64,000 bases of DNA from Cladocopium goreaui (Eukaryota; Sar; Dinophyceae; Suessiales; Symbiodiniaceae), in the NCBI GenBank assembly GCA_947184155.2, contig CAMXCT020002373.1, positions 1 to 64,000 of the forward strand. Reading direction: 5' to 3'. Under the pieces are notes generated by a model. The model had not been told where the DNA came from and searched no databases. It was given only the letters and a program-made list of their open reading frames with translations. The translations under genes were made by a program, and so were the position numbers. Every line of letters starts with the position of its first letter. Within the stretch, counting starts at the first letter, position 1. Shown here in pieces: positions 40,125-51,269 of the stretch.

Positions 40125-40755
40125 GGTATGTTTTCCAAGTTTTCCAAGTCCAAGAAAAAATCGAGGACTTTCAAAGCTAAAACCTGATTTTTTTGTGCAT
40201 GGGGTATCTATGTTGGATGGCTTTGCCCAACTCCAGGGTAGCAGATCCTAGGGAACAGTTGTTGAAGTTTACCTCCATGGCAATGATCAATCCATGCAAA
40301 TGTTCCAAAGTGATCCTTTTACCCATGCAAATGCTCACTTTCAATACTGAAATCATCCACTTCTGGGATCTTTGCATATATTACTGCCACGTAGGTTTAC
40401 CAGAGGCAAAAGCTGGCCGTTCTGCAGCCTGAGGATTCCTCGAAAGGCAAAAAACTTAAGCACAGAAAGCCAAGTGCCTTGGAAGCCTTGATGAAACCAA
40501 CCTTAAAACAGGGGAGAAAAACGTGTCAGTCTGTCTGTCTCAACAAAAATGATAAAAAATGGCAGACAAGAAAACATCCAACATATTTTCATGACATGTT
40601 GTTTTGTTTTTGAATTAAGCAAAGGTGGGGTTCCCAGAAGCATTGAGAAGCGCTCAGATAATCAGATGATCTCCTCAGTATTCAAAGCGGTCCGGACCTG
40701 ATTCTGTGAAAAGCCTTGTAGCGACTGGGAGGGCAGCACCCAACATTGCCGACAG
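40125..40755. other. No gene recognised
   Basis: No supported feature before the exon-like segment at 40756. Confidence 0.4.
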
Positions 40756-40898
40756 GTGAGAACGGCGACAAGAAGGGTAAGCGTTCATCTTCACGAAAGC
40801 GCAAGGAGGTTGGGAATTTCTTGGCTGTGATGAGGGTTTGTCTGAAAACAGGATGCCCGAACAGGAAGGGCCCCCAGCCCCCGATATTAAAAATGTAG
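40756..40898 (+). CDS. Exon-like basic segment, unknown product
   Basis: Follows CATTGCCGACAG, a possible acceptor. The frame reads ENGDKKGKRSSSRKRKEVGN, FLAVMRVCLKTGCPNRKGPQ and PPILKM to TAG. The basic patch KKGKRSSSRKRK resembles a nuclear localisation signal. GGGTAAGCG near 40775 could be a donor. It ends just before the satellite array. No family is recognised. Confidence 0.4.
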
Positions 40899-40911
40899 GT
40901 GGTTTACATAA

Positions 40912-43096
40912 GAAGCCATTGATGTGTGGCCTCGGGGTGGCTGTTGGCTGCAGGATGAAGCATGCCAAGTCAGCGCTTGAAGCGTTTTAGATTTTTAAGG
41001 GTTGGAGGGTTTTAAGGGTTTGGAGGGTTTTAAGGGTTTGGAGGGTTTTAAGCGTTTAAGGGCTGGCAGACGCCAGACTTGGACGCCCATAAGAAGCCAT
41101 TGATGTGTGGCCTTGGGGGGCTGCAAGAGTGGCCATAAGAAGCCATTGATGTGTGGCCTCGGGGTGGCTGTTGGGTGCAGGATGAAGCATGCCAAGTCAA
41201 CGTTTTAAGGATTTTAGGGTTTTTAAGGGTTTGGAGGGTTTTAAGGGTTTGGAGGGTTGTGGCCATTAAGGAAGCATTGATGTGTGGCCTCGGGGGCTGT
41301 TTGGCTGCAGGTGAAGATGCCAAGTCAGCGTTTGAAGGGTTAAGGTTTTTTAAGGGTTTGGAGGGTTTTAAGGGTTTGGAGGGTTTTAAGCGTTTAAGGG
41401 CTGGCAGACGCCAGACTTGGACGCCCATAAGAAGCCATTGATGTGTGGCCTTGGGGGGCTGCAAGAGTGGCCATAAGAAGCCATTGATGTGTGGCCTCGG
41501 GGTGGCTGTTGGGTGCAGGATGAAGCATGCCAAGTCAACGTTTTAAGGATTTTAGGGTTTTTAAGGGTTTGGAGGGTTTTAAGGGTTTGGAGGGTTTTAA
41601 GGGTTGAAGGGCTGGCAAACGGCAGACTTGGACGCCCATAAGAAGCCATTGATGTGTGGCCTTGGGGTGCCTGTTGGCTGCAGGATGAAGAAGGGTTTGG
41701 AGGGTTTTAAGGGTTTGGAGGGTTTTAAGGGTTTAAGGGCTGGCAAACGGCAGACTTGGACGCCCATAAGAAGCCATTGATGTGTGGCCTTGGGGTGCCT
41801 GTTGGCTGCAAGAGTGGCCATAAGAAGCCATTGATGTGTGGCCTCGGGGTGGCTGTTGGCTGCAGGATGAAGCATGCCAAGTCAGCGTTTTAAGGGTTGT
41901 AAGGTTTTTAAGGGTTTGGAGGGTTTTAAGGGTTTTTAAGGGTTTGGAGGGTTTTAAGGGTTTGGAGGGTTTTAAGCATTTAAGGGCTGGCAAACGGCAG
42001 ACTTGGACGCCCATAAGAAGCCATTGATGTGTGGTGTGGCCTCGGGGTGCTGCAAGAGTGGCCATAAGAAGCCATTGATGTGTGGCCTCGGGGTGGCTGT
42101 TGGCTGCAGGATGAAGCATGCCAAGTCAGCGTTTGAAGGGTTTTAAGGTTTTTAAGGGTTTGGAGGGTTTTAAGGGTTTGGAGGGTTTTAAGGGTTTGGA
42201 GGGTTTTAAGCGTTTAAGGGCTGGCAGACGCTAGACTTGGACGCCCATAAGAAGCCATTGATGTGTGGCCTTGGGGGGCTGCAAGAGTGGCCAGAAGAAG
42301 CCATTGATGTGTGGCCTCGGGGTGGCTATTGGCTGCAGGATGAAGCATGCCAAGTCAACGTTTTAAGGGTTTTAAGGTTTGTAAGGGTTTGGAGGGTTTT
42401 AAGGGTTTGGAGGGTTGGTGGCCATAAGAAGCCATTGATGTGTGGCCTCGGGGTGGCTGTTGGCTGCAGGATGAAGCATGCCAAGTCAGCGAAGGGTTTT
42501 AAGTTTTGAAGGGTTTGGAGGGTTTTAAGGGTTTGGAGGGTTTTAAGGGTTTGGGGGGTTTTAAGCGTTTAAGGGCTGGCAAACGGCAGACTTGGACGCC
42601 CATAAGAAGCCATTGATGTGTGGCCTTGGGGGCTGCAAGAGTGGCCATAAGAAGCCATTGATGTGTGGCCTCGGGGTGGCTGTTGGCTGCAGGATGAAGC
42701 ATGCCAAGTCAACGTTTTAAGGGTTTTAGGGTTTTTAAGGGTTTGGAGGGTTTTAAGGGTTTGGAGGGTTTTAAGGGTTGAAGGGCTGGCAAACGGCAGA
42801 CTTGGACGCCCATAAGAAGCCATTGATGTGTGGCCTTGGGCTGGTTGTTGGCTGCAGGATGAAGCATGCCAAGTCAGCGTTGTAAGGGTCTAAGGTGTTA
42901 AGGTTTTTAAGGGTTTGAAGCGTTTGGAGGGTTTTAAGGGTTTGGAGGGTTTTAAGGGTTTAAGGGCTGGCAAACGGCAGGCTTGGACGCCCATAAGAAG
43001 CCATTGATGTGTGGCCTTGGGGTGCCTGTTGGCTGCAGGATGAAGCATGCCAAGGGATTGTTTCAGCGGCCCATAAGAAATTGATGTGTGGCCTTG
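40912..43096 (+). repeat. Nested (higher-order) satellite array
   Basis: Long units each contain three parts: a box starting CTTGGACGCCCATAAGAAGC, one or two CCATTGATGTGTGGCCT boxes with TGTTGGCTGCAGGATGAAGC, and a run of the 18-bp repeat GGAGGGTTTTAAGGGTTT. The CTTGGACGCCC box occurs near 41079, 41418, 41628, 41757, 42003, 42238, 42591, 42802 and 42983, so unit length varies from about 130 to 350 bp. ORFs across it merely reflect the repeat. Confidence 0.95.
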
Positions 43097-43505
43097 GAAA
43101 GCGAAGAAGGAGCCTTGAAAGACAAAACCTTCAGACAAAACCTGCCGGAGGAAAACTTACTTGGCCAAAGCATGTAATTTTCATGTCCAAATGCCTAGAA
43201 GTCGCAACGGGAGGACGAAGCATGCCAGGAAAATGTTTACGTGATGTGGCCTTGCGCCGGCTGGCTGGCTGCGAGATGGGTTTGACCGTGGAAAGCGAAG
43301 AAGGAGCCTTGAAAGACAAAACCTGCAGACAAAACCTTCCGGAGGAAAACGTACTTGCCCAAAGCATGTAATTTTCATGTCCAAATGCCTGGAAGTCTTA
43401 ACTGGAGGACGAAGCATGCCAGGAAAATGTTTACGCGATATGGCCTTGGGGCAGCTTGATGGCTGCGAGATGGGTTTGACCTTGGAAAGCGAAGAAGGAG
43501 AAGTT
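43097..43505 (+). repeat. 194-bp tandem repeat, about 2.1 units
   Basis: GAAAGCGAAGAAGGAG recurs at 43097, 43291 and 43485. The unit includes CAAAGCATGTAATTTTCATG and GACGAAGCATGCCAGGAAAA. It abuts the preceding satellite and shares GATGAAGCATGCC-like words with it. Confidence 0.9.
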
Positions 43506-43718
43506 CCACACCTGCGGTGGTCCCAGGCGCCGCCCCTGCCTTGGCCAAGGCCGGGGTCGGCGGATAAGTATCATACACTGTTAGTATAGTAGACACAGCT
43601 GGGGATTGGGAGATTTCTGGGCTTCGTTGGACCTCTGCGGAGCGAGCTGTTTTTATCGAGTGGTGTGGATGGCGAAAACCCGAGCCGGCGAGCCGGAGTC
43701 GCGGAAGTTCAATAGGTT

Positions 43719-43850
43719 TACCCGGCCTGGTAAACTAGCGTAAATATGCGTAAATCACTATGGAAAATCAGCCTTTTGAATGAAAAAAACACAACGAACT
43801 AAATGGCAATTTTCAATAGCAAACCCCTGGGTTCACTGGATTGGGGGTAG
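43719..43850 (+). mobile_element. Degenerate family B element
   Basis: TTACCCGGCCTGGTAAACTA at the left and a decayed GGGGGTA right end. Confidence 0.5.
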
Positions 43851-44875
43851 GTGAATCCTCACTAATATGTTTCATTGAAAGAGAAAACAGCCCAGCAAGT
43901 TGTGATATTCTTATTGGGTGTTTGAGCTACAGATCCATATCTGGGATCAACTTTTGATGGTCAAACTTGGGTAATTTGATACGTGGTGTGCTAGAAATGG
44001 GAATATTATACCAACTAGCCAAGAGATTAGATTGGCCATGATAATTTTGAAGGGACAGATTCTGGTATCATTGCCAACTTTCTATTGATCAACTTGAGCA
44101 CAGAAATGTTAAAGGTAAATGTGATTGATATTTGTTAACCCTTTCAAACAGGCTGTATAGCTCAATACTATATTGTTCACTGTTTAAGGATTGGAGCCTA
44201 GACTGTCTAATTTCGCTCACCATTCTCGCCTCATATTGAAGCCAGGCACAACTATGATTTGGTCCACCCTTCCGAATGGGCAAGAACAAACAAGTGGCTC
44301 ACTGATTGTTGAGACTTATGGTTACTAACAAAGTGTCAATCACTTAAAAGCCGGCTGAAGTACTGACATATTATTGACGTTCAAGCGGTTGACATGTTGT
44401 GCTGGGGATAGAGTTACACAAAATGGATGATATTGGACCTCAGACGAATAGTTTAAGTACGGTGGGAAGGTGCGGAGCTTGTGACACAGGATCTGAATGG
44501 ATGACTTTGTGTCATATGTTGCAAAACAAATGCCTCCTAATAAAGGAATATATATAAAGGATATATATATATCCAATTCGCCACTGAAGTCTGAAGTTTG
44601 ACAGTTTGGATTCTCACTTTCTTGGATCAGGCAGGCAGCAGGTAACGCATGTTGGAACACATCAATCCTCGGAAGCGCATCACAGAGGGTTTTCGCTGAA
44701 TGAATCTGAAGCCACTGAGGCAGCTGAGCGTACCTTCAGGATCCTTTCAAGTAGATTCAGGTAGATGTGGGTTTTAAGCTGGCCATGTTGCTACTTTCAG
44801 GTTCATTGTCTTTCATGGTATGTCATTGTTTCATTTTTTTTGTGATGTGTACGGATTTCTTGTTTATCATAGAGA
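43851..44875. other. No gene recognised
   Basis: A 106-codon minus-strand ORF (44340-44660) has no familiar features. Short TA run at 44548-44572. Confidence 0.4.
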
Positions 44876-44991
44876 TACCCTCTGGTAAACCAACATAAGT
44901 ATGGAAAATCACCATGTTTATCCATTTTATAGCTGGGTAAATCAACTATAAATGGCCATTTTCAATAGCTATGTTAGTTTACCAGAGGGTA
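44876..44991 (+). mobile_element. Family B element
   Basis: TACCCTCTGGTAAACCAACA at the left and TGTTAGTTTACCAGAGGGTA at the right. Confidence 0.9.
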
Positions 44992-45213
44992 ACTGGAATG
45001 ATGAAACGACAGATGCTGGTGATGGGGGGCAGGTCTCAGGTCTCTTGATAGATGCCCCTTGGTCAACTCGAAGGCGTCCCATTCGAAGGAGATAAAATCC
45101 AAGAAATTCATGGTCCGTAGCCTCTGGTAAAAGTTGATGGCATCCCACATCCCACGATATCACGATATTCCCATAGAGTCAGTGAATGGTTTAAGTTTGT
45201 TCTTTTGCTTCAA

Positions 45214-45323
45214 TACCCTCTGGTAATTTAACATAGCTATTGCAAATGGCCATAGAAATAGTGGATTTTCCCAGCTATAAAATGGTGATTTTCCACAGTT
45301 ATGTAAACGTTTACCAGGGGGTA
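45214..45323 (-). mobile_element. Family B element
   Basis: TACCCTCTGGTAATTTAACA at the left and GTTTACCAGGGGGTA at the right. Confidence 0.85.
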
Positions 45324-45454
45324 CCTGAAATAGACAATCAGGGAAACGGTAAAATCATGGAACACGTGTGAACATGCCCTCTGAAAGGCGATTTGTAAAG
45401 TCACACTGGATATGAAATAATATGAAATATACCTATATGGCAGTGGGTCAAAAC

Positions 45455-45550
45455 CTTGTACCCCTGGTGAACATCAAAATAGCTGGTACATGGATGTTCA
45501 TCCCATTAAAAATGGTATTAATAGGTATTGATCCATACCCATATATCTTA
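45455..45550 (-). repeat. Family I dispersed repeat, inverted copy
   Basis: TACCCCTGGTGAACATC, ATGGATGTTCATCCCATTAA and GGTATTGATCCATACCCATA are reverse complements of blocks in 34690-34815. Confidence 0.6.
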
Positions 45551-45632
45551 TTGGATCACATTAAATACCCATGATAATTGGTAGTGAATCATATTGCTAA
45601 CCATCATTTTGGCATCCACTCTTCAAGCACAG

Positions 45633-45759
45633 AAGGCGTTCGGAACCGTCTCGGTACGGAGTAACACCGTCACAAGCGGCACAAAGGGGGAAAATCACCC
45701 CGAAGTGGCGGTCAAGGTGGGCAAAAAGAAGTCCCTGGAAGGCAGAAAAGATGGAAAAC
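45633..45759 (+). CDS. Exon-like segment, unknown product
   Basis: Follows CACTCTTCAAGCACAG, a fair acceptor. The frame reads KAFGTVSVRSNTVTSGTKGE, NHPEVAVKVGKKKSLEGRKD and GK, ending at the border of a family B copy. Composition is protein-like and basic. No family is recognised. Confidence 0.4.
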
Positions 45760-45893
45760 CTTTGGTTAAACTGACATAACTATGGAAAATCACCCTTTTT
45801 AATGGGTAAATATGGAAAATCACAATTTTTAATGGTAAAATCAACTATTTCTACGGCCATTTTCAAGTTCGCAAAGTGTTAACTTACCATTGG
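45757..45893 (+). mobile_element. Family B element, diverged ends
   Basis: ACCTTTGGTTAAACTGACAT at the left and GTTAACTTACCATTGGT at the right, with a duplicated inner block (TATGGAAAATCAC twice). Confidence 0.6.
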
Positions 45894-45934
45894 TTCATCA
45901 TGATTTTCAATGGCCATCGAGACGGTAATTGACA

Positions 45935-46070
45935 AAGCCATATGGGGGTTTCCATAGCCATGGTGGTACCCCAACAATCGCTGGATGGGTTGTTTCACGG
46001 AGAATCCATCTATGAATGGATGAGAACTAGGGGTACCCCCATTTTAGGAAACCTCCAAGTACAATGTGAG
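45935..46070. repeat. Family H inverted repeat
   Basis: ATGGGGGTTTCCATAGCCAT at the left and GGGGTACCCCCATTTTAGGA with AACCTCC at the right. Confidence 0.55.
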
Positions 46071-47219
46071 ACCCCCAAACGATAGCTCCGTTGACTTGTA
46101 TCTTGGTTAACTATGGTTAACTAGGTAACTAGGATCTATGGGGAATACAACTATATACTTGATTGGTTTATAAACCGCTGGAGGGCCTCATCTTGTACAT
46201 AAATGTCAACTCCGGAAATAGACCCTGGTTGATTAATGGGAAGGATTACCATCATTTATAGTGACAATCTGCTACTATGAATGGTACCTCCTCCCCAATT
46301 AAACAGCCAAGGAATCTGTTAATTCGGGGTTGACACTGTGCTTATGTTGATTGATCCGAAGAATTTCGCCTCTATGTGCATCGAATTGCATATGTACTTT
46401 TAACATATTTTAACTGTAGTCCGTACTTCCACTTGGAATGGGACGTAAGCCAATCAACTACTAAGCACTTACTCTATACTAGATACCATTATGTTTTGGA
46501 ATCAGCAAGTGAGTGCTTGAACTTGTTGTCGTTTCTAGTTTCCTATTGCTAAGCTGTAGAATGGTAACTCCTGGCCGCATTCCTATGGAATGCCGGCGGA
46601 AGTGAATTTTAAGGAACTGCAGCAAACACCACAAAACATGAGTTGGTCTGAAGGTCTGAAGGTCTGAAGATGGGGTATCCCCAATTCAATCCCAATTCCA
46701 ATGGATTGGCATTGGGCAACACTTTGTGTCTCATCAAAATGAAAAAACAATTTCGGACACAACCTCATATCGCCATGTTGGTCGTATAATCCATTGTATA
46801 CCATCACATCGCACGTTTCACATTTTTCATACAATTACATCTGGGTTTGATACCCCCATTCTCGTTGGGCCAGTGGGATCTCCTTGTTTGAACATTCATC
46901 ATTTATCCAGATCCAGATGCCAATCGCAACGTCCAGCCAGATTCTCCGCAATGGCTGGGCTCCATCACAAAGATCATTGGTGAATGATTGGTTCATGGGT
47001 TGGCGAGCCAGTGAAGATTTGAATTTGTTTTTTTCCTGTTATTTCCTGGGTGAAACAAAGAAGCTTTGCGATCAGAGTCGAAGAGCGAACATGGGACTAA
47101 AATTGGGTCACTGGATAGCCATACACTCAGACTTTGAAGTTTACTTTGATGGGTTTAGATGGATAGCAGCTGTTTATCCCAGTATTTGTTTGAAGCAGTC
47201 GAGAAAGCACCAAGGTCAG
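46071..47219. other. No clear gene
   Basis: A decayed family C-like stretch at about 46090-46200 (GGTTTATAAACCGCTGGAGG). GGTCTGAA is repeated in tandem at 46648-46672. A 153-codon open plus frame (46884-47345) is protein-like only near its end. Confidence 0.4.
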
Positions 47220-47327
47220 AAAGCGTTGTTGTTTTGCAACTCCAACCTGACACACTTTGCCGCCGTGATGGCGGCCTTGAGACGAATGGTGTTCACCCCG
47301 ACGACAGGTCCGGGTGCGGGACATGTG
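47220..47327 (+). CDS. Exon with good acceptor and donor, unknown product
   Basis: CAAGGTCAG precedes and GTAAGA follows at 47328, both close to consensus. The exon is 108 bp, 36 codons in phase: KALLFCNSNLTHFAAVMAAL, RRMVFTPTTGPGAGHV. The peptide is hydrophobic and Ala-rich. It is one of the best-supported exon candidates, but no family is recognised. Confidence 0.45.
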
Positions 47328-48091
47328 GTAAGATGCAGCGTCTAAGATGGGGGCAAGGCTAAAAAGACCAGCTAAAATTGGCTGTTTCCCCATCTAATAA
47401 ATGGGTTTGTCATGGTTTGTCTGAACATGGGGTCTACCCCGCTTAAATGGCTGTTTAACAGGGAACATGATGAATAACTAGCGGACTTTTGGGCACCCTA
47501 TCTTTACGACAAACCTTTATAATACCCCTTAAATTGCTTTGCCTGGTAATTCAAGGACTGGAAAATCCTGTGTTTTTTCACTCGAGAAAATAATCTACAA
47601 ACAGAGAAGAACTGGTCGATTTCCAGTGCCCGAGTAGATCACAGAATTTTCGAATCTGCAGATGTGATGTTGAAAAATCAGCCCCTGAGCGATTGGTCAC
47701 GACAGATGCCGCTTCCAAACCGGGTGGGTTGGGGTTAGTTAGCTTACCTGGAAAGCTTCATTTGCTCCTTCCATCGTCAGACATTTGCCAAAAACGATCA
47801 TTGATTGAATTTTGATGAATTTTGTCTGACTTGTTCGTTCTTGAAGGGAGAATTTACCTGGAATCATGTGTGTGTGTTTTTTCCCATTCAATTTATTTCA
47901 ATTTAGGGCGTCCCCATGAATCTTCCCTTAAACCAACTCTGGGATTATTGGTTTATCACATTTCGTGACCATAATTCTGGATGAATTAAAGCGAACTCAC
48001 AACAACTAAGCTCCAAAAATGATGTTTGTAGTCCATGGGGAAGGATGTCAACCATGGCCCAGATTCCCAATTTGTTCTGAGATCCGGGCAG
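47328..48091. other. No gene recognised
   Basis: No supported feature. Confidence 0.4.
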
Positions 48092-48210
48092 CGGAACATT
48101 CGGAACATCGCCCGCCGTTCCAGAATCAGCTCAAGGGTAGCTGCTGCACGTTCTATGTCGAAGATTCGCTCGCCACCGTGACGTCCCTCCTAGCCACCGC
48201 GGCCGAATAA
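48092..48210 (+). CDS. Exon-like segment, unknown product
   Basis: Follows GAGATCCGGGCAG. One frame reads AEHSEHRPPFQNQLKGSCCT, FYVEDSLATVTSLLATAAE to TAA. A second frame (RNIRNIARRSRISSRVAAAR) is also open, so the choice is uncertain. GC-rich compared with surroundings. No family is recognised. Confidence 0.35.
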
Positions 48211-48471
48211 AGGGCGTAGCTTGGTTCCGCAATGGCGAATTGAAGCGGGGTTTGTTGGCTGGGTTTGTCGACATAGGTCGGTCTTAATATGGTGAATACA
48301 CATTCAAATTGAAGCCTGCATTTTTTGATTGTAGCAAGACTGGGTAATCATGCATGCGCCGTTTTCAGCTATAGATAGATTTTGAAACCTATATATCATG
48401 AAATACACACCTGCATTTTGTTTAAGCTTTGCGAAACCTATGAAACACACAGACACTTGGTAAAAGATTAC
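48211..48471. other. No gene seen
   Basis: Nothing supported. Confidence 0.4.
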
Positions 48472-48607
48472 ATGGTGGTGCCCCCTAGATATCTTAAGTA
48501 TTCTTAAATTGGTTCATATTTAGGTTATTTGGTCTGTGGTAAATATATCGAAGTAGATCATGTGGTTTATAAACTAACTCATAACCTGGAGGGGGCCACA
48601 TTGTACA
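48472..48607. mobile_element. Diverged family C-like element
   Basis: GGTGGTGCCCCCTAGATATC at the left and GGAGGGGGCCACATTGTAC at the right, with AAATTGGTTCATA and GGTTTATAAACTAACTCATA inner arms. Confidence 0.6.
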
Positions 48608-48717
48608 AGCGTAAAGCCTAGCGATCTTCGCTATTGCCTAGGACGACGGCTGAGCTAGCTGGGGACCAGGTACGAGGGCAGCGGGTTTTTAGAACGGGTG
48701 TGAGTCATTTGAGGCAT

Positions 48718-48795
48718 TAAACATGGCAATTGTTGATGGGTTATGGGGGGGATTATCGGATTTTAAGTATTAAAGATATGTATAGATATATATAT
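48718..48795 (+). repeat. Family J dispersed repeat, copy 1
   Basis: CATGGCAATTGTTGATGGGT, GGGATTATCGGATTTTAA, TATTAAAGATATGT. Matches 56352-56428. Confidence 0.65.
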
Positions 48796-49048
48796 ATATA
48801 CTTGATAAAATATGGTCGATTGGTCATTATATCAGGGGGGTGTGCCCTTTTTGTATTGTGGATTATTGGAGACTGTCATGATGAGTCTCAGGAATCTTGT
48901 TCTGAACCAAGCAGTACAATTTGAGGCTTCTGCTTGGCTCATCTATGTAATGTGATTTACTCTCAATCAATGTGGCAATTGAAGATCCCCTAAAACCTCC
49001 ATTTGTAGGGGGTTACCCAGTGCCACGATTACCAGATGGCAATGGGAA

Positions 49049-49545
49049 TTGAACCCGAGGTATTCAGCTCACTGCCCAATAGGCATTGATCCAGATCCTG
49101 CGACAACTCATGTGCAAACAGTTGAGGTTGATCGCGCAAACATCATTGCCAGTTTTGACTGGCACAACACACTAGATAGTGCCCTCAACCCTCTAGGTCT
49201 ACTCGATGATTCAGTCGTCGAAAATTTCGTTGCTCTCGACCAAGCGGCCGGCAGAGAGATCGAATTCCACATAGTGAGCTACAGCGGGACCGAAACGCTC
49301 TGAGCAACTCGTGAAACTGCAGAGAACCTCTGTGGATATCTCAGAGAGCGCGGTCTGAAGTTCCGAGAGGTATTTATTTGCCCAGACACCACCAGAAAGC
49401 CAAAAAATCTATCGGCATCAAATGGAATTTGGCCATCATTCACAATATGGGGTTTTACCATCAAAACATATCAAAGGGATGGCGATATAATATAATGAAG
49501 AAGTTACAGTTCGAATGTGGTAGTGCATTCGACACCTGTATATGT
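49049..49545 (+). pseudogene. HAD-superfamily-like fragment, broken
   Basis: The first 84 codons include ASFDWHNTLDSALNPLG, resembling the DxDxT/S nucleophile motif of HAD hydrolases, and EIEFHIVSYSGTETL, resembling the motif-II strand. An in-frame TGA (49301-49303) follows, then the same frame continues plausibly (ATRETAENLCGYLRERGLKF, REVFICPDTTRKP). Near 49395 the better reading shifts to another frame (AKKSIGIKWNLAIIHNMGFY). One stop and one frameshift make it a relic. I recall similar F/L-D-[WY]-H-x-[VT]-L-D domains in dinoflagellate repeat-associated proteins, so it may come from a mobile element. That link is unverified. Confidence 0.5.
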
Positions 49546-50033
49546 CCATAAGTAATTTTAATGTAAACGCATCATAATATATCACCTTTTAAAACCCTGC
49601 TATTTGTGATTTACAACCTACACTTATACCCTATATATATATATATACCTATACTGTTTACATTATGTAGAATTCATGTTCGAATGGTATGAATCGTCCC
49701 GCTTATGGGCCGTTGTTGGGGATGCGGAACGCAAAGAGTACAAGTCAGCACCTGAAATGAGAGTGAAATTGTCATACACTCAAAGAAAAAATCAAACGGC
49801 ATCCGGAAATGCAAGGAACCCTGAGATTTCTCACCATGTTGTTTTCTTCAAACTCCAAGTGTGGCTCCCGTTGTTCCCAACGGGATAGGTCAGATCTGAC
49901 AAACCAACTTTAACCATCTGACATCCATCTGTTGCCATGGTGATGAGTTACAAACCCAGCTGATTCATCCCTTCATGGTGGAAAGCAACCGGTTCCACCC
50001 CCCAACCCTTGGAACCGTAAAAAACCCATGGTT
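49546..50033. other. No gene recognised
   Basis: A 70-codon plus frame at 49676-49888 has no familiar features. TA run at 49631-49646. Confidence 0.4.
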
Positions 50034-50164
50034 CCCTGGGTGCTGGTGACTGGAACATAAATTTTATGACTTTCCATTCAGTTGGGAATGGAATGTCATC
50101 ATCCCAACTGACGAACTCACGAGCCATCATTTTTCAGAGGGGTAGGTAGGTCAACCACCAACCA
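50034..50164 (+). mobile_element. Family A element, left end decayed
   Basis: GTGCTGGTGACTGGAACAT at the left, TTGGGAATGGAATGTCATCA, AACTGACGAACTC and TTTTTCAGAGGGGTAGGTAG inside, AACCACCAACCAG at the right. Confidence 0.8.
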
Positions 50165-50713
50165 GATATGGTTTATTGATGTTTTTTGGTGATAGATCTA
50201 TAGTTAATGGGATTATAACCCATTTATAACTGATGAAAAACCATCCTTTTGGGGTAGGTTGAAACCACCAGTTCCATGTGGATTTTCCTCCATGGATCCA
50301 TGCTGATCCCACCAAATTTCAGGGCCAATGCAGCCCAGCGTCAACCAGCAAGACAATGAGGCGTCACCGGGGCGAGCCCTTGGGCCGTTGGGCATGCCGT
50401 TTCAAGGGACCGATTGACTGAGGACGTTGAGGATTGACCATTTGGAGGACATTTAGATGGGATTTACTTCCGGATTTATGTTATATCATTATAGATATAT
50501 CTAGTTATATGTATGTCAATGTATATATATATATGTATACTGGTATCTACTGTTTAGATGGATAGATATGTTTAGTTCCCATGTGCCCCATGGTGCTCTT
50601 ACTTGTTTACCTACACTTGGCTCGCCATTTGCCGTAAATGCTGAGAACTATTTCATACGTGGAGCATATCGGCCTTGAAAATATAGAGAAAAAACCCTAA
50701 CTATTACTGTACA
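50165..50713. other. No gene recognised
   Basis: Nothing supported. Short TA run at 50521-50534. Confidence 0.4.
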
Positions 50714-50862
50714 TTATATAATATATATATATATATTATTATATATATATTATATATTTTATTATATATACTATATAATATACTCTATATATATAATATA
50801 ATATTATATTATTATATTATATTATTTTATATTATATTATATTATATATATTAATTATATTA
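50714..50862. repeat. Nearly pure AT island
   Basis: About 150 bp of (TA)n and ATTAT repeats with almost no G or C. Confidence 0.9.
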
Positions 50863-50943
50863 TGTGTGTGGGGATCCATAATTCCCTTGATTATTGGCTA
50901 TCAGCACCATCGTGAACTTGATTTGTTTTGACAGAGCAAGGAA

Positions 50944-51142
50944 GTGACTACCGATATGCCAAGCGCTGAGTTGGTGACACTATGGTTTGCACATGTAAAG
51001 GAAGGCATGTGCTTGGATCAAGAGGCGAGTTCAAGCAGAACAAGGATTTCATGGCCAATTCAAACTTGTCATCCGAGGTTGTCACCACAGCTGCCGTGTT
51101 TCTGGCGTCGATTCTCCCACTGTGGAGTGGATTCAGAATGAT
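50944..51142 (+). other. Weak coding-like stretch
   Basis: Two overlapping plus frames are open. One reads FMANSNLSSEVVTTAAVFLA and then SILPLWSG. The call is too ambiguous for a CDS. Confidence 0.2.
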
Positions 51143-51269
51143 TACCCGGCCTGGTAAACGGTTGCGTTTAACTATGGAAAAACACCATGTGGACCATGGG
51201 TAAATCGGTAAATCCTATATTATTTCTAGGGTCATTTTCAATAGCAAACTGTTAAATTACCAGAGGGTA
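51143..51269 (+). mobile_element. Family B element
   Basis: TACCCGGCCTGGTAAACGGT at the left and AAATTACCAGAGGGTA at the right. The CCCGGCCTGG left variant is shared with 2754 and 43719, a possible subfamily. Confidence 0.8.

Noticed and set aside
40995..42823. Multiple ORFs on both strands with repeated peptides
   Set aside because: They translate the nested satellite; peptides repeat with the DNA unit and frames change between units.
40912..43096. CRISPR-like regular repeats
   Set aside because: Units are long, tandem and irregular, without short unique spacers, in a eukaryotic context.
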